Positions 1 to 9,158 are shown, counted from the first letter of the stretch. The stretch: DNA of 64,000 bases from Streptomyces sp. V1I1 (GCF_030817355.1 NZ_JAUSZH010000001.1:124001-188000); one strand, 5' to 3'. Translations and numbers: made by a program. The notes: generated from the letters alone by a model not told the origin.

Positions 1-2
1 GG

Positions 3-233
3 TGGTGGATTTCCTTCGTATTGTGGACCATCACCAACCGCTGGGCCCAGACCCTTTACCGGCAGGCCGAGCAGGTGCAACCGGTCAGGGACGCCTTGCG
101 CGTCGGCATGCTCACGGACGTCCTTGGCGTACTCGCGGCAATCGCGGCCATCGCCTTCGTATTGCAGCTGAGCCGGTCTCAGATCGCCCGGGAGCGCCAG
201 GACAGTTCTACTTTTCGCCCTGTGCCCGCCTGA
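3..233 (+). CDS. DUF4328-family membrane protein, C-terminal part (cut by window edge)
   Basis: The frame is open from the first bases and ends at a TGA at 231-233, so only the last 76 residues are present. The fragment opens with a Trp-rich hydrophobic stretch, then an amphipathic segment (QAEQVQPVRDALRVGMLTD) and a final hydrophobic helix of about 20 residues followed by a basic tail. This matches the end of actinobacterial DUF4328 proteins, which are multi-pass membrane proteins of unknown role. The start lies outside the window. The family call rests on pattern recognition from a short stretch, so it is moderate. Confidence 0.55.
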   Translation, partial: WWISFVLWTITNRWAQTLYRQAEQVQPVRDALRVGMLTDVLGVLAAIAAIAFVLQLSRSQIARERQDSSTFRPVPA

Positions 234-517
234 CGTCAGGACACCGCCACGCGATTCTGCACTGCTTCCAATACGGTCTGCCCCTTCTCCCTCTGGGCTG
301 ACCACCCCCTGCAGCCGCTGAAGGCGCCGAAAGAGGGGAGTGGCGCGTCGAGGAGAAGGCAGCGTAATCCACAGCCTCGTGGCGTCCTGCCTTCACCAAA
401 GAATTCAGCGCAAGACTGCGTTCGCCAGCACCGGAGCGTCACCTGGCACGGACCTGTTGCGGGAGATGCCTCAGCCGTAGCGGACGGCAGCCATCGTGGT
501 CGACCGCGAAATAGGAT

Positions 518-1069
518 TCACCAGGTCCCTTCGATGATCTCCTCGTAGATGATGTTCCACTCGGAGATAGGGTCCACAAAGGGGAGGTCATCGAAACGCT
601 CAATCTTTGACCGCATCTCCCGCGCGAAGGCATCCTTGTCGCCGGCGGAGTCCCTTGTCAGATGGAAATTCTGCAGTGCGCAGAGGGCGTGCACCAGGGA
701 TTCCACGTTGCGGTGCATCAGTAGGTGCCTGTTCGTCCCTTCCGGGAAGGCATAGACGTGCCCACTCACCGGGTCGAGCGCCAGGATCGAGTCGAGAAGG
801 TAGCCGAGGACGAGCCATTTCTCGGCTTCTGGAGGATACGGGCGCTGCTGTCGCGCGAGGGTCTCGCCGAGGAGCACCGAGTCCTGGCCCGGGTCGGTGG
901 CGTCGATGCGCGAGAGGAAGAGATCGTCGTGGGGTAGTCCGACTTCGTGGAGGAAGTGCATGGACGGTGACTCTTCGGAAGCCTGGCTGGGTTCTTCGCG
1001 GAGGAAGAGGACGATGCCCTGCAAGCCGAACAAGCGAATAATGTCGTCTGTGCTGACGGTGTATTTCAT
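518..1069 (-). CDS. SUKH-4 family immunity protein (orphan)
   Basis: A 183-residue soluble protein. It starts MKYTVSTDDIIRLFGLQG, has the FL.EVGLPH segment near residue 45, a central block with VLGYLLDSILALDPVSGHVYAFPEG, then HRNVESLVHALC, which are the hallmarks of the SUKH-4 group of the SMI1/KNR4 superfamily. These proteins usually neutralise a cognate polymorphic toxin in the cytoplasm. The ATG at 1069 is preceded by GGGAG about eight bases upstream. No toxin gene, WXG100 or RHS-like gene lies next to it. The IS630 element starts only 36 bases upstream of its start codon and may have separated it from a partner or its promoter. Confidence 0.75.
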   Translation of the reverse strand: MKYTVSTDDIIRLFGLQGIVLFLREEPSQASEESPSMHFLHEVGLPHDDLFLSRIDATDPGQDSVLLGETLARQQRPYPPEAEKWLVLGYLLDSILALDPVSGHVYAFPEGTNRHLLMHRNVESLVHALCALQNFHLTRDSAGDKDAFAREMRSKIERFDDLPFVDPISEWNIIYEEIIEGTW

Positions 1070-1104
1070 TCCGGGGCTCCCTGACTCTCTTCCCTTTTCA
1101 TGTC

Positions 1105-2280
1105 TAGTGTCTCGTGATCCTGTTGATGTCACTTCGAGTTGTTCGCGACGAGTTTCTTGATGTTGGTCTGGACGAGGCGGACCTTCGCCAGAATCTCTTC
1201 GGTGGTGGCGGTCCAAGTGAACGGTTTGGCCTCGGAGTTCCAGGAGTCGATGTAGTCGCGGATCTGCGTGATCAGGACGTTGACGCTGGCGAAGGTGCCC
1301 CGGCGGATCGATTGCCGGGTCAGGATTCCGAACCAGATCTCGATCTGGTTCAACCAGGAGGAGCCGACGGTGGTGAAGTGGAAGTGGACATGCGGGTTCT
1401 TCGACAGCCACTCCTTGACCTCCGGCGTGGTGTGCGTGGAGAGGTTGTCCAGGACGACGTGGATCTCTTTCCCGGCGTGCGGCTTGACCGCCTTCTTCAG
1501 GAAGGCCAGGAAGTTCCTGCCGTTCCGGTTCGGCTTGCACTCTCCGATCGCTTCGCCGGTGGCGACGTTGAGTGCGGCGAACAAGTTCGTGGTGCCGTGC
1601 CGGACATAGTCGTGGGTGCGTTTCTCGGTGGCCGCGAAAGTGACCGGCAGCACCGGCTGGGTCCGATCCAGCGCCTGTACCTGCGTCTTCTCGTCGACCG
1701 ACAGCACGACCGCGCCGCCCGGCGGGTCCAGGTACAGCCCGATCACGTCGGCCACCTTGTCCGCGAATGCGGGGTCCTTCGAAATCTTGAAGGTGCCGTT
1801 GCGGTGCGGCTTGAGATTTTCCTCGCGCCAGATCCGGGCGATGTAGTGCCAGGACACGGTGACGTTCTCGGTCCGCTTCACGTACTTCGCCAACTCGCGC
1901 GTCGACCAGTGGGAAAGCCCGGTACCAGCCGGCGGCGTCATCCGCGTCAGCGCAATCACCCGCGCCCGCGCCCGCGCCGGCACTTGCTCCCGCGGGGCGC
2001 CGGGACGGTCGCCTTCCAGTCCGGCCAGCCCGCGCTGGCCATAACGGGTCTTCCAGCGGTCCACGGTCGGCAACGACACCCCGAGCAGCTCGGCAATGTC
2101 CTTGCGCCGACGCCCCTCGCCCAACCACAACACGATCCGGGCCCGCGTGGCCAGATCCGCAGGCACATCCCGACTGTGCGCCAACTCCCGCAATTCTGCA
2201 GCCTGTTCCACGGAGAGCTCCATGTCGGTAACAACGAGATACGCGAGATCAAGTAACGCCGACAGGATCACGAGACACTA
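1105..2280 (-). mobile_element. IS630-family insertion sequence, complete
   Basis: Terminal inverted repeats TAGTGTCTCGTGATCCTGT are seen at 1105-1123 and, inverted, at 2262-2280. The element starts and ends in TA, the dinucleotide target that IS630 elements duplicate. Total length about 1.18 kb with one transposase on the minus strand. It sits between the SUKH-4 gene and the small gene at 2299, close to both starts. Confidence 0.85.
1129..2223 (-). CDS. IS630-family transposase
   Basis: About 364 residues from the ATG at 2223 (an in-frame GTG/ATG further upstream would add 16 residues). N-terminal helix-turn-helix (KDIAELLGVSLPTVDRWKTRYG) is followed by a winged-helix segment and the DDE catalytic domain: first Asp in VVLSVDEKTQ, second Asp in IHVVLDNLSTH, and Glu in WLNQIEIWFG. 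Length and motif order are those of an intact IS630 transposase. It fills the element and no frameshift is visible, so the element may be active. Confidence 0.9.
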   Translation of the reverse strand: MELSVEQAAELRELAHSRDVPADLATRARIVLWLGEGRRRKDIAELLGVSLPTVDRWKTRYGQRGLAGLEGDRPGAPREQVPARARARVIALTRMTPPAGTGLSHWSTRELAKYVKRTENVTVSWHYIARIWREENLKPHRNGTFKISKDPAFADKVADVIGLYLDPPGGAVVLSVDEKTQVQALDRTQPVLPVTFAATEKRTHDYVRHGTTNLFAALNVATGEAIGECKPNRNGRNFLAFLKKAVKPHAGKEIHVVLDNLSTHTTPEVKEWLSKNPHVHFHFTTVGSSWLNQIEIWFGILTRQSIRRGTFASVNVLITQIRDYIDSWNSEAKPFTWTATTEEILAKVRLVQTNIKKLVANNSK

Positions 2281-2298
2281 GCCGACCTTCTGCATGGG

Positions 2299-2676
2299 GT
2301 GGCGGGTCTTTATGGAACCTCGACCGTCCAGCGGGTCTCCTTCGACCTCGAACCAGCCGAAGTGAGGTGGGTTCTCCAGGGGCGAGGGGCGAACGTAGAC
2401 ATCGCCATCTATCGGTTCCCGGACATGAACACGAGCTGGGACGCGCCTGACGAGCAGGGCACGCTCTCCTGGAGCTCCGCACCACCTCGCCGCGCCCTCG
2501 GCCACATGGTCATGGATGCTGCGCAGACAGTGCTACGACTCCATGGCGAGGACGGCTACCGAGAGAAGTGGGTGCAGCACCCCTTCCCCGTTGCCGCTCT
2601 GCAAGACCTCCGCCGGCTGCACCTGCGAGACGACGAGTGCCAGCGCGAGCAGTGTCAAGGGAACCTCGTTTCCTGA
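2299..2676 (+). CDS. Hypothetical protein, possibly 5'-altered by the IS630 insertion
   Basis: 125 residues from a GTG at 2299. The protein is soluble, acidic to neutral, with VSFDLEPAEVRWVLQGRG near the start and a C-terminal DLRRLHLRDDECQREQCQ segment. I do not recognise a family. Codon use is typical of the genome, which supports coding. The IS630 right end (2280) lies only 19 bases upstream of the start, so the native start or promoter may have been displaced. There is no good Shine-Dalgarno sequence before the GTG. Confidence 0.45.
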   Translation: MAGLYGTSTVQRVSFDLEPAEVRWVLQGRGANVDIAIYRFPDMNTSWDAPDEQGTLSWSSAPPRRALGHMVMDAAQTVLRLHGEDGYREKWVQHPFPVAALQDLRRLHLRDDECQREQCQGNLVS

Positions 2677-2877
2677 CATCACCAGCTGCCACCAACGAGC
2701 GCGAACGGCGCCGGTCAGCGCCGAACCTCTGCGGCCGGTCAGTAGGGGCCATGAACGGTCCCAGGATTCCGATGATCGACCTGATAAGGATGCGGCCACA
2801 GGTTCAAGTCCTACGACCGAGCCAACCATCGAGCTTGAGCCATCGAGAACTCCACCAACCGTGTCGCCTACCGCGAG

Positions 2878-3243
2878 TCACCGGGGGATCTGTTGTCCTG
2901 CCTCGGTGAGGGTCAATGTCAGGCAACCCAACCACTCGCCAGATTGCGGGTACTCCCAGTTCTCGGCGTCCAACAGAAGAGTAGGAAGGGCCCGCTTCGG
3001 GATGGAAGGACCGGGCTGGAATCCCGCAGCTCCATCGGGTGCAGTCCAGAGGATGACCCGGCACACCTCGATCCATCCTCTGTCGACAAGAGACAGGAGG
3101 ATCGGGACAAGATCCGAGGCAGGCCCGGACGCCAGCGGCTCATCGAGGTCGCCCCAGACACCGGGAAGGACATCGATCTCGGTTGCGTTGATCATGAAGG
3201 CGCGCTCGGCGGAGGACAGCTCCTCTGTCGCGGGATAGCTCAC
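2878..3243 (-). CDS. Hypothetical protein (small, soluble)
   Basis: 121 residues starting MSYPATEELSSAERAFMINA. It contains VPILLSLVDRGWIEVCRV, a helix followed by strands, and ends LTLTEAGQQIPR. The arrangement of 'LTEAG' near the end resembles winged-helix or immunity-like small proteins, but I cannot assign a family. It lies between two unrelated fragments and about 120 bases from the tRNA remnant terminator. It may be an orphan immunity protein like the nearby SUKH-4 gene; this is a guess from context. Confidence 0.5.
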   Translation of the reverse strand: MSYPATEELSSAERAFMINATEIDVLPGVWGDLDEPLASGPASDLVPILLSLVDRGWIEVCRVILWTAPDGAAGFQPGPSIPKRALPTLLLDAENWEYPQSGEWLGCLTLTLTEAGQQIPR

Positions 3244-3365
3244 TCAGAGAGTTTCGCAGCCCAGGAGACTGCCGGCCCAGGAATGGGAAGCGTGCCCCTC
3301 CCGTGCCCGTTCGAGCGGGGGACCACGGGGAGGACCGGGCGATCACGGTGGCTGGATATGCCGAC

Positions 3366-3396
3366 GGCCCCTGGCCGAGTTGGCTGGTCAGGGGCC
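3366..3396 (-). terminator. Hairpin terminator downstream of the tRNA-Ser remnant
   Basis: GGCCCCTG at 3366-3373 pairs with CAGGGGCC at 3389-3396 around a 15-base loop. It sits 10 bases past the 3' end of the tRNA remnant on the minus strand, where a tRNA terminator is expected. Confidence 0.6.
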
Positions 3397-3405
3397 GTTC
3401 ACCTG

Positions 3406-3463
3406 CGGTGGGTGTGGGATTTGAACCCACGGTGACATCGCTGCCACGACGGTTTTCAAGATC
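3406..3463 (-). pseudogene. 3' half of a tRNA-Ser(UGA) gene; candidate attachment site
   Basis: Read on the minus strand, the sequence enters at the anticodon loop (CTTGAAAA, anticodon TGA), continues with the anticodon-stem 3' side CCGTC, a long variable arm (GTGGCAGCGATGTCAC), a perfect T arm (GTGGG-TTCAAAT-CCCAC) and the acceptor 3' strand ACCCACC plus G. The matching 5' acceptor (GGTGGGT) and D arm are absent upstream; unrelated AT-richer sequence replaces them. Integrative elements of actinomycetes commonly recombine within a tRNA gene from the anticodon loop to the 3' end, so this looks like one att junction, with the 5' half elsewhere. Confidence 0.7.
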
Positions 3464-3726
3464 GCTAACAAGGTTGACTCGCCCATTGAGTAATCCGATC
3501 TCCTGACGCCGACCCCCGAAGGGGAGAAAATCGGGCTGTGGCCGTCCGGCTGACGTCGCGGAGTCTTGGCGCCACCGGAACCCGACATTGAGTAGGACGC
3601 TGGGGACTCTTCGTCAGGCACCCGGAAGTGTTGCCTCGAGCATGTGAATCAGATTCTTTTGCCTGCCCGGTCCCCGCCGGACGGTCGCTGTCCGACCGCA
3701 CGAAGGACGAAGGAGGTGCCGGGGCC

Positions 3727-4967
3727 ATGGACGTCGTCCACGAACGATGCGCCGGGATCGACATCGGCAAGGCGGACGTGAAGGTCTGCATCCGCGTCCC
3801 GGGATCCGGCAAGCGCCGCCACAAGGAGATCCGTACGTTCTCCACGATGACCCGTGACCTGCTCGCCATGCGGGACTGGCTGCTCGCCGAACAGGTCACC
3901 GTGGTCGGTATGGAGGCCACCGGCTCCTACTGGAGCCGGTGTTCTACCTGCTGGAGAACGACATGGAGACCCTGGCTGCCGAACGCGAGGCACATGAAGA
4001 ACGTCCCCGGCCGAGCAAGACCGACGTGGCGGACTCCGAATGGATCTGCAGAATGGTCGAACACGGCCTGGTCCGCCCGAGTTTCGTGCCCCCGCCGGCC
4101 ATCCGGCAGTTACGGGACCTGACCCGCTACCGCACCGAGGTGATCCGCGAACGCACCCGCGAGGCCCAGCGGCTGGAGAAGCTCCTCGAAGACGCCGGGA
4201 TCAAACTGTCCGCGGTCGTCTCCGACCTGCTGGGCAAGTCCGCCCGCGCCATGCTGGAGGCACTGATCGCCGGGGAACGCGACCCGCGGGTCCTCGCCGA
4301 GATGGCCCGAGCCAGCATGCGCGCCAAACGTGACGTCCTCATCCAGGCACTGACCGGCCGGTTCACCGACCACCACGCGTTCCTCGCCCGCACCATGCTG
4401 GACCGCATCGACGCGGTCACCGTCACCGAAGCCCGGCTCAGCGAGGAGATCACCCGTCAACTCACGCCGTTTCGGCGGCAGGTCGAGCTGCTGATCACCA
4501 TCCCCGGCGTCAGCAACCGCTCGGCCGAGATGATCCTCGCCGAGATCGGCGCGGACATGACCCGCTTCCCCAGCGCCGCCCACCTCGCCTCGTGGGCCGG
4601 AATGTGTCCGGGCAACTACGAGTCCGCCGGCAAGCACACCTCCGGCAAGTCCCGGCCCGGTGACCCCTGGCTCAAGAACGCGCTCGGGCTGGCCGCCACG
4701 GCCGCCGCCCGCAGCAAGGACACCTACCTCGCGTCCCGCTACAAACGCATCGCCGTGCGCCGCGGGAAGAAGCGCGCCATGGTCGCCGTCGGCCACAGCA
4801 TCCTGACCTCGGTCTGGCACATGCTCACCAACGACGTCGTCTACCAGGATCTCGGAGGCGACTACTTCATCCAGCGCACCGGCCAGGCCCGGCAGACTCG
4901 CCGCCTGGTCAGCCAGCTCAACATGCTCGGTTATCAAGTGACCCTCCAATCAGCGGAACCGGACTGA
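3727..4967 (+). pseudogene. IS110-family transposase, inactivated by frameshifts
   Basis: The N-terminal RuvC-like part starts MDVVHERCAGIDIGKADVKV (first Asp) and reaches GMEATGSYW (Glu). At about 3930 a base is missing, moving VFYLLEND into another frame; NARHMKNVPGR returns to the first frame and KTDVADSEWIC to the second. So at least three shifts occur within 120 bases. The remaining 300 residues, with the C-terminal transposase_20 domain (TIPGVSNRSAEMILAEIG) and the Ser-containing end, are intact. An 8-base direct repeat GAATCAGA at 3646-3653 and 4990-4997 brackets the unit and may mark its limits. Confidence 0.85.
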
Positions 4968-4997
4968 GCTGCGGAGGTGCTGGATTTTCGAATCAGA

Positions 4998-6340
4998 CTC
5001 CACCGACCTCACGCCGATGTCGTGCTCAGGTCTCGTCAAGAGCCTTCTGACGAGGCACCACGACAACTTGGTCCTCATCTTCGTAGGTGATCTTTCCAGG
5101 TTCCGACGACTCAGCTCGCTCGCAGGCAACACCGTGCCCGGCAAGGATCTCCATCCGGGTCGCCTGCGGAAGTGAATTTTCCTCACGTACGCGCGCGCCG
5201 TTCGTTCGACCCTGGCCCGGGAAGCGGCCTCGAGGCTTGGCGAGCGGCCCGTGCAAGGCTGTCCGGGGCGGGAGATGAATCTACCCGCCCCGAACGCCGA
5301 CGGCGTCGATGGGCGGGAGCAGATGTCCGTGGGCGGCGAACCAGTTCCGGCAGCCCAGGACTGCACCGCGGTCAGCCGGCTTACCTGGGGTACGGGCGCT
5401 CCGGCAGCCCAGGCGGTCAACCCGCCGCGTGCCACTGCCTCGGCATCATCAGCCGCACGCTTGGGTTTCGCGAGTACCTGGCCGGGCTGCTGCTGCCGCG
5501 GGAAACCAAGCGGCCGCACGGCTCGGCGTAAGACCGACCCGGCGGGCGGCCAGCACCTCGCCGACCAGGTCGGGTGAAAGGCCCTCTCAGACTCAGGAGT
5601 TCACCGCCATGCGCCATGACCGTGGCGTTACCGAGGAAGTGCACTGGACCGATGCTCCGGTGGGATCGCTCATGATCCACCTCCGGGGCCGTGGAGCGTT
5701 GCGGTACCGGGGCGCACTGCCCTCCGGGCAGTGCCTCGTCCCGTCCGGGGCGGAACCGTCAACGATGGTGCGACTTCCCCGGAGGGCCTCGGGATCCTCT
5801 TCCCTCGCGACTCACTGTCCCGAGCAACTGGCACGGCATCACCGCGTTACCGCTACACCTCGATCCCGGTAACGGCGTCTCTGCTCACGTTCAGGTCGCC
5901 GCTCTTCGCCGGCCGCCCGCACGGGTTGCGGCTCGCGATGGAGTCGAGGGCCGCGCATCGGGTCCCTTCCGCGTCGCTTCTCAGACCGGAACTCACCATG
6001 GCGCTCGACCACCCTTCTCTGCAGGGCCGGTTGGTTCAACGGCGTGACAACCGCATTGCAATGAAGCCTGCTTCACCCTTCCGATGTTCAATGAGCCACG
6101 CCGGTCATTGACTGGGGAGCGGACCGTTCCGGCCGAATGCGATCCGGGGTGATTCGGCCGTCGCGCCCGGCACGGACGCACGCGGGGCGACGGTCGCCAG
6201 GGAAGTTCCCTTTCCGCGCCGTTGTGTCCTGGCCAATGATTGAACGCGCAAGGTATCTGAAACGCATGGGGTGCGCGTGCCGTTGCTGCGAGCGCTAGGC
6301 AAACTCGAGAACGCCGATCGGTTCCCGCACAATTCAGCAC
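4998..6340. other. Gene-poor stretch with a possible transposase scrap
   Basis: About 1.3 kb without a convincing gene. Several open frames exist, but none shows a recognisable domain or consistent codon bias. Around 5437-5531 on the plus strand a short peptide (RTLGFREYLAGLLLPRE) resembles the start region of IS701-type transposases and ends at a stop, suggesting a decayed copy. The rest holds nothing I can support. Confidence 0.4.
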
Positions 6341-6361
6341 AGCCAGGAAAGGATGCGCACC

Positions 6362-6793
6362 ATGCGGAAGACCACTCGATGGACTGCGGCCGGCGTTCTC
6401 GTCGCAGGAGCGATGCTGGGATCGACGGCCGGTACCGCGCACGCCGAACCCTCCTCGCTCTACGCGCCCTCGGCGCTGGTCCTGACCACGGCACACGGAG
6501 AGAACGCCGCCACCGCGACTCCGGAGCGCGCCGTGACCCTCACCTGTACGCCCGACGCGACCGGCACGCACCCGGCAGCCGAGGACGCCTGCGCCGCCCT
6601 CACCCAGGTGAACGGCGACTTCAGCAGCCTGGCGGAGATCAGCCGTGGCCAGCCCCGTTTCTGCACCAAGGAGTACGCCCCCGTCACCGTCACCGCCCAG
6701 GGAGTATGGCGCGGCAAGCGCGTGACCTACGAGCACACCTTCTCCAACGAGTGCATCAAGAATGCCGAAGGATCGCGCGTCTTCGAATTCTGA
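6362..6793 (+). CDS. Secreted subtilisin-inhibitor-like (SSI) protease inhibitor, P1 Lys
   Basis: 143 residues. An ATG at 6362 has AGGAAAGGA eight bases upstream; an ATG three codons earlier abuts that site and is less likely. A Sec signal peptide (MRKTTRWTAAGVLVAGAMLG...) ends at AHA. The mature part matches family I16: LYAPSALVLTTAHGE at the start, four conserved Cys (LTCTPD, EDACAAL, FCTKEY, NECIK) forming two disulfides, and VFEF at the end. The reactive loop reads C101-T102-K103-E104, giving P1 Lys103, which predicts inhibition of trypsin-like proteases rather than subtilisin. It would control extracellular proteases of the producer. Monocistronic, followed by a hairpin at 6816-6856. Confidence 0.93.
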   Translation: MRKTTRWTAAGVLVAGAMLGSTAGTAHAEPSSLYAPSALVLTTAHGENAATATPERAVTLTCTPDATGTHPAAEDACAALTQVNGDFSSLAEISRGQPRFCTKEYAPVTVTAQGVWRGKRVTYEHTFSNECIKNAEGSRVFEF

Positions 6794-6815
6794 GGGCATC
6801 CGGGTGCAGCGGCTC

Positions 6816-6856
6816 AAGGGCATCGATCGGTGGTTTCGGCCACCATCGGTGCCCTT
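6816..6856 (+). terminator. Hairpin terminator after the SSI gene
   Basis: AAGGGCATCGATCGGTGG pairs with CCACCATCGGTGCCCTT, with one bulge and a short TTTCGG loop. It lies 22 bases after the SSI stop codon and before the AMIN-like gene. Confidence 0.65.
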
Positions 6857-6925
6857 GCCGATGGCATTCGGGTGTACGCCTATGCGTACGGGTACGTGAC
6901 CGATAGCGGAAAGTGGGAGCAGGCT

Positions 6926-7501
6926 GTGCAGCGTTCATGGGCAGTGACTACGGCGCTGGTGCTCGCGGGAGCGGGCCTGACAGGCGCAGCGGTGCCGTCG
7001 GGGGCCGCGACGCCGGGCATGGGGGCGACGGCATCCGCCTCCGCATGCTCGACCGCGTGGGGAAGCGGCGTGAAGTCGGCCTCTGAGGCCGGTGCGGTGC
7101 CGCTGAGGAACGTGACGGTGAGCCGGGGCACGTGCTTCGACCGCATGGTCTTCGATGTCACGGGCGCGTCGGCCAAGGTGGGCCATCACGTCGGTTATGT
7201 CGAGGCGTTCCGTCAGGACGGCTCGGGTGACCCGATACCTGTGCGCGGGGGCGCCGTTCTGCAGATCCTCGTCTCCGCTCCCAGCTATGACCCGCTGACG
7301 CTCCGCCCGACATATGCCGGCAGGGCCGGCAAGCCGTTGCCCGGCGTGGAAGTGGCCCGGTACAGGACGTTCCAGGACACCAGGTTCGGGGCGAGCTTCG
7401 AAGGACAGACACAGGTAGGGCTCGGCGTGAGGGCACGACTGCCGTTCCGGGTGCTCCAGACCGGCGACAAGCTAATCGTGGACGTCGCCCATACATGGTG
7501 A
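6926..7501 (+). CDS. Secreted AMIN-like domain protein
   Basis: 191 residues from the GTG at 6926, with GGGAGC about seven bases upstream. A signal peptide (SWAVTTALVLAGAGLTGAAVPSGAA) precedes the single domain, which shows the features of the actinobacterial AMIN-like family: C-(S)T.WGSGVKSA at the start, CFDRMVFDVTG, VGYVEAF..DGSGDPIPV, LQILVSAPSYDP, YRTFQDTRFGASFEG and LPFRVLQTGDKLIVDVAHTW at the end. Two Cys could form a disulfide. The family is extracellular or lipid-anchored and its role is unknown, possibly cell-wall binding like AMIN domains. Codon use fits the neighbours. Confidence 0.88.
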   Translation: MQRSWAVTTALVLAGAGLTGAAVPSGAATPGMGATASASACSTAWGSGVKSASEAGAVPLRNVTVSRGTCFDRMVFDVTGASAKVGHHVGYVEAFRQDGSGDPIPVRGGAVLQILVSAPSYDPLTLRPTYAGRAGKPLPGVEVARYRTFQDTRFGASFEGQTQVGLGVRARLPFRVLQTGDKLIVDVAHTW

Positions 7502-8100
7502 CCCCGCCCCGGGCGCCGCACCCGTACCGGACCCACCCAGCCCCGATCACGCAACACCCGGACCAGTGACGATCCAAAGCACGATTCCCCGCAGGCCCCT
7601 CGCGGCCGGCCGGGAATCCCCAGAGTCATGTCATGTCCCTCCGCCGACCCCGGAGCCGCCGCTGCCGCCGCAAGCGGCGAGGCGCTGCTCGTGCGTCACC
7701 GCTGTCGCTGACGGTAAGTCAGCCACTACCTGCCTCGACCTGCGCAATCGCAGGCATCAGAAAGCGGTGTCCGATGGCATGCGCCACTGATCAATTTCGC
7801 GTGGCGAGAAGGGTAAGGCCTTACGTTGACGCTCCCTGATGCGGTATTTCGCGTGGGCCGGGCATGGGAGCGCGTGGCGGCCGTACTGCCCCGGGCGCCG
7901 GCCGGACGACCGCTGTCGCTGCCGCCGGGCGTTCATGCTGTGCGGCACCTGCGTGTATCTGCTGCCCTTGCCGCTGCCCGTGATCGATCCCGTCGGTGAC
8001 CGGCTGCTGACCGAGCATGTCACTGAGACCGTCGTGATTATCTCTCTGATGCGCGCCGGGCCGGCGCTCAACCGCCCCGTTGGTTGGCGTCGTTGGGGGT
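7502..8100. other. No supported gene
   Basis: Region between the AMIN-like gene and the decayed IS630. Open frames on both strands lack recognisable domains and ribosome sites. It may hold the end of the IS630 remnant and other transposon scrap, but nothing is clear. Confidence 0.35.
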
Positions 8101-8109
8101 GGTTACTGG

Positions 8110-8680
8110 CTTGTGGTCGTGGTGTCGTCAGTTTGAGTCTGGTCTCGGTGAGGCAACCGTCGATGATGTCGCTGCGGCACTGGATTTGGCGGAGGCCGTG
8201 TCGTAGCACGCGGATGAGGAGGTCAGGGTCGGTGAAGGCAGTGTTGGCCTGGCTGCCGCGGCGGAGAAGGGACCAGATGCCCTCGACGGGGTTGAGGTCG
8301 GGCGCGTAGGGCGGCAGATAGTGGGCGTCGATCCAGTCCTGAGCGTCGATGAACGCCCGCATCCTGGCGTCCTTGTGCACGTTCAAGTTGTCCCGGATGA
8401 GGACGATAGGGCCATTGAGCTGCCGGTGGGCGGCGATCAGAAGGTCGCGGTACTCGGTCCAGACGAAGCTGCGCCGACCGCCTTGCTTGTGGTCGGTGTG
8501 CCGTCTGGGCCGGTAGATCAAGCGGGAGCGCTCGCCGGGCTTGTAGCAGGCCAGGGCCGCGATGGAGAAACGTTGGGAGCGACCGCGGATCCGGATGACG
8601 GGTGTGTGTCCGCGTTTGGCCCAGGTCCGTGAGGTCGGCGGTCTCGAAGACGACGATCTTCTGGATGCGAACACAGTGCT
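8110..8680 (-). pseudogene. IS630-family transposase, C-terminal DDE part only
   Basis: The minus strand encodes RTWAKRGHTPVIRIRGRSQR, then a catalytic Asp in VLIRDNLNVHKD and the Glu in APDLNPVEGIWSLLRRG, the IS630 DDE_3 domain. The N-terminal HTH and the first catalytic Asp are absent: just upstream the expected FEDE-type motif is frameshifted (IVVFETAD in another frame) and the gene then stops abruptly where the group II intron remnant of the opposite strand begins. It is therefore a truncated copy. Confidence 0.8.
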
Positions 8681-8794
8681 GCACGCTAAGTGCGTGAGCA
8701 GTGAGCAACCCGATGACTTCAAACGGCTCGCCGACTGCTTCGGGCTGGTTTTTCTTGTCTACCGCAATCTTGGCAGGATGGATCTCGATTACAA

Positions 8795-9115
8795 GATCGC
8801 GCTGATCCGGATCAACCAGATCCTGCGCAGCTGGGCCAACTACTTCAAACACGCGGTCGCCAAGCACACCATGGCCCGCCTGCACACCTTCGTCTGGTGG
8901 CGGGTGATCCGCTGGGTGATGCACCGGCACCGCATGACGTGGACGGCCATCCGGCGATGGCTCCGAGGTCCGTAAGGACGCTCGAGCTCATCGAGTTGGA
9001 CGGGATCACACTGTTTCACCTCGGCAAGGTGCCGATCACTCGGTATCGCTACCGGGGCAACAGCATCCCCAACCCTTGGCCGGACGCCCTGACAGGGCCA
9101 ATCCCAACGGCATGA
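8795..9115 (+). pseudogene. Group II intron maturase, C-terminal remnant (one frameshift)
   Basis: The plus strand encodes RINQILRSWANYFKHAVAKH and the Trp-rich WWRVIRWVMHRHRMTW segment, which is the maturase X / DNA-binding region of intron-encoded proteins. After a stop near 8975 the adjacent frame continues with ELDGITLFHLGKVPITRYRYRG and ends NPWPDALTGPIPTA, the usual end of this maturase type. So one small deletion breaks the frame and all of the reverse transcriptase is missing. Domain V of the intron follows directly (9125-9158). Confidence 0.85.
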
Positions 9116-9124
9116 CCTCGTGGA

Positions 9125-9158
9125 GAGCCCGGTGCTCGGAGACGGGCACGCCGGGTTC
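9125..9158 (+). ncRNA. Group II intron domain V
   Basis: Exactly 34 bases beginning GAGCCCGGTGCTCGG and ending GCCGGGTTC. It folds into the canonical hairpin: lower stem GAGCCCGG/CCGGGTTC with the AGC catalytic triad at positions 2-4, a two-base bulge, an upper stem and a GAGA tetraloop. It lies 10 bases past the maturase stop. The following GC-rich bases up to about 9215 would be domain VI and the 3' end of the intron, abutting the ISL3 transposase exon. Confidence 0.82.

Noticed and set aside
2760..2830. TTCAAGTCC...GAGCCA sequence resembling the 3' end of a tRNA
   Set aside because: The T stem does not pair (ACAGG against CCTAC) and no acceptor or anticodon arm fits, so it is not called.
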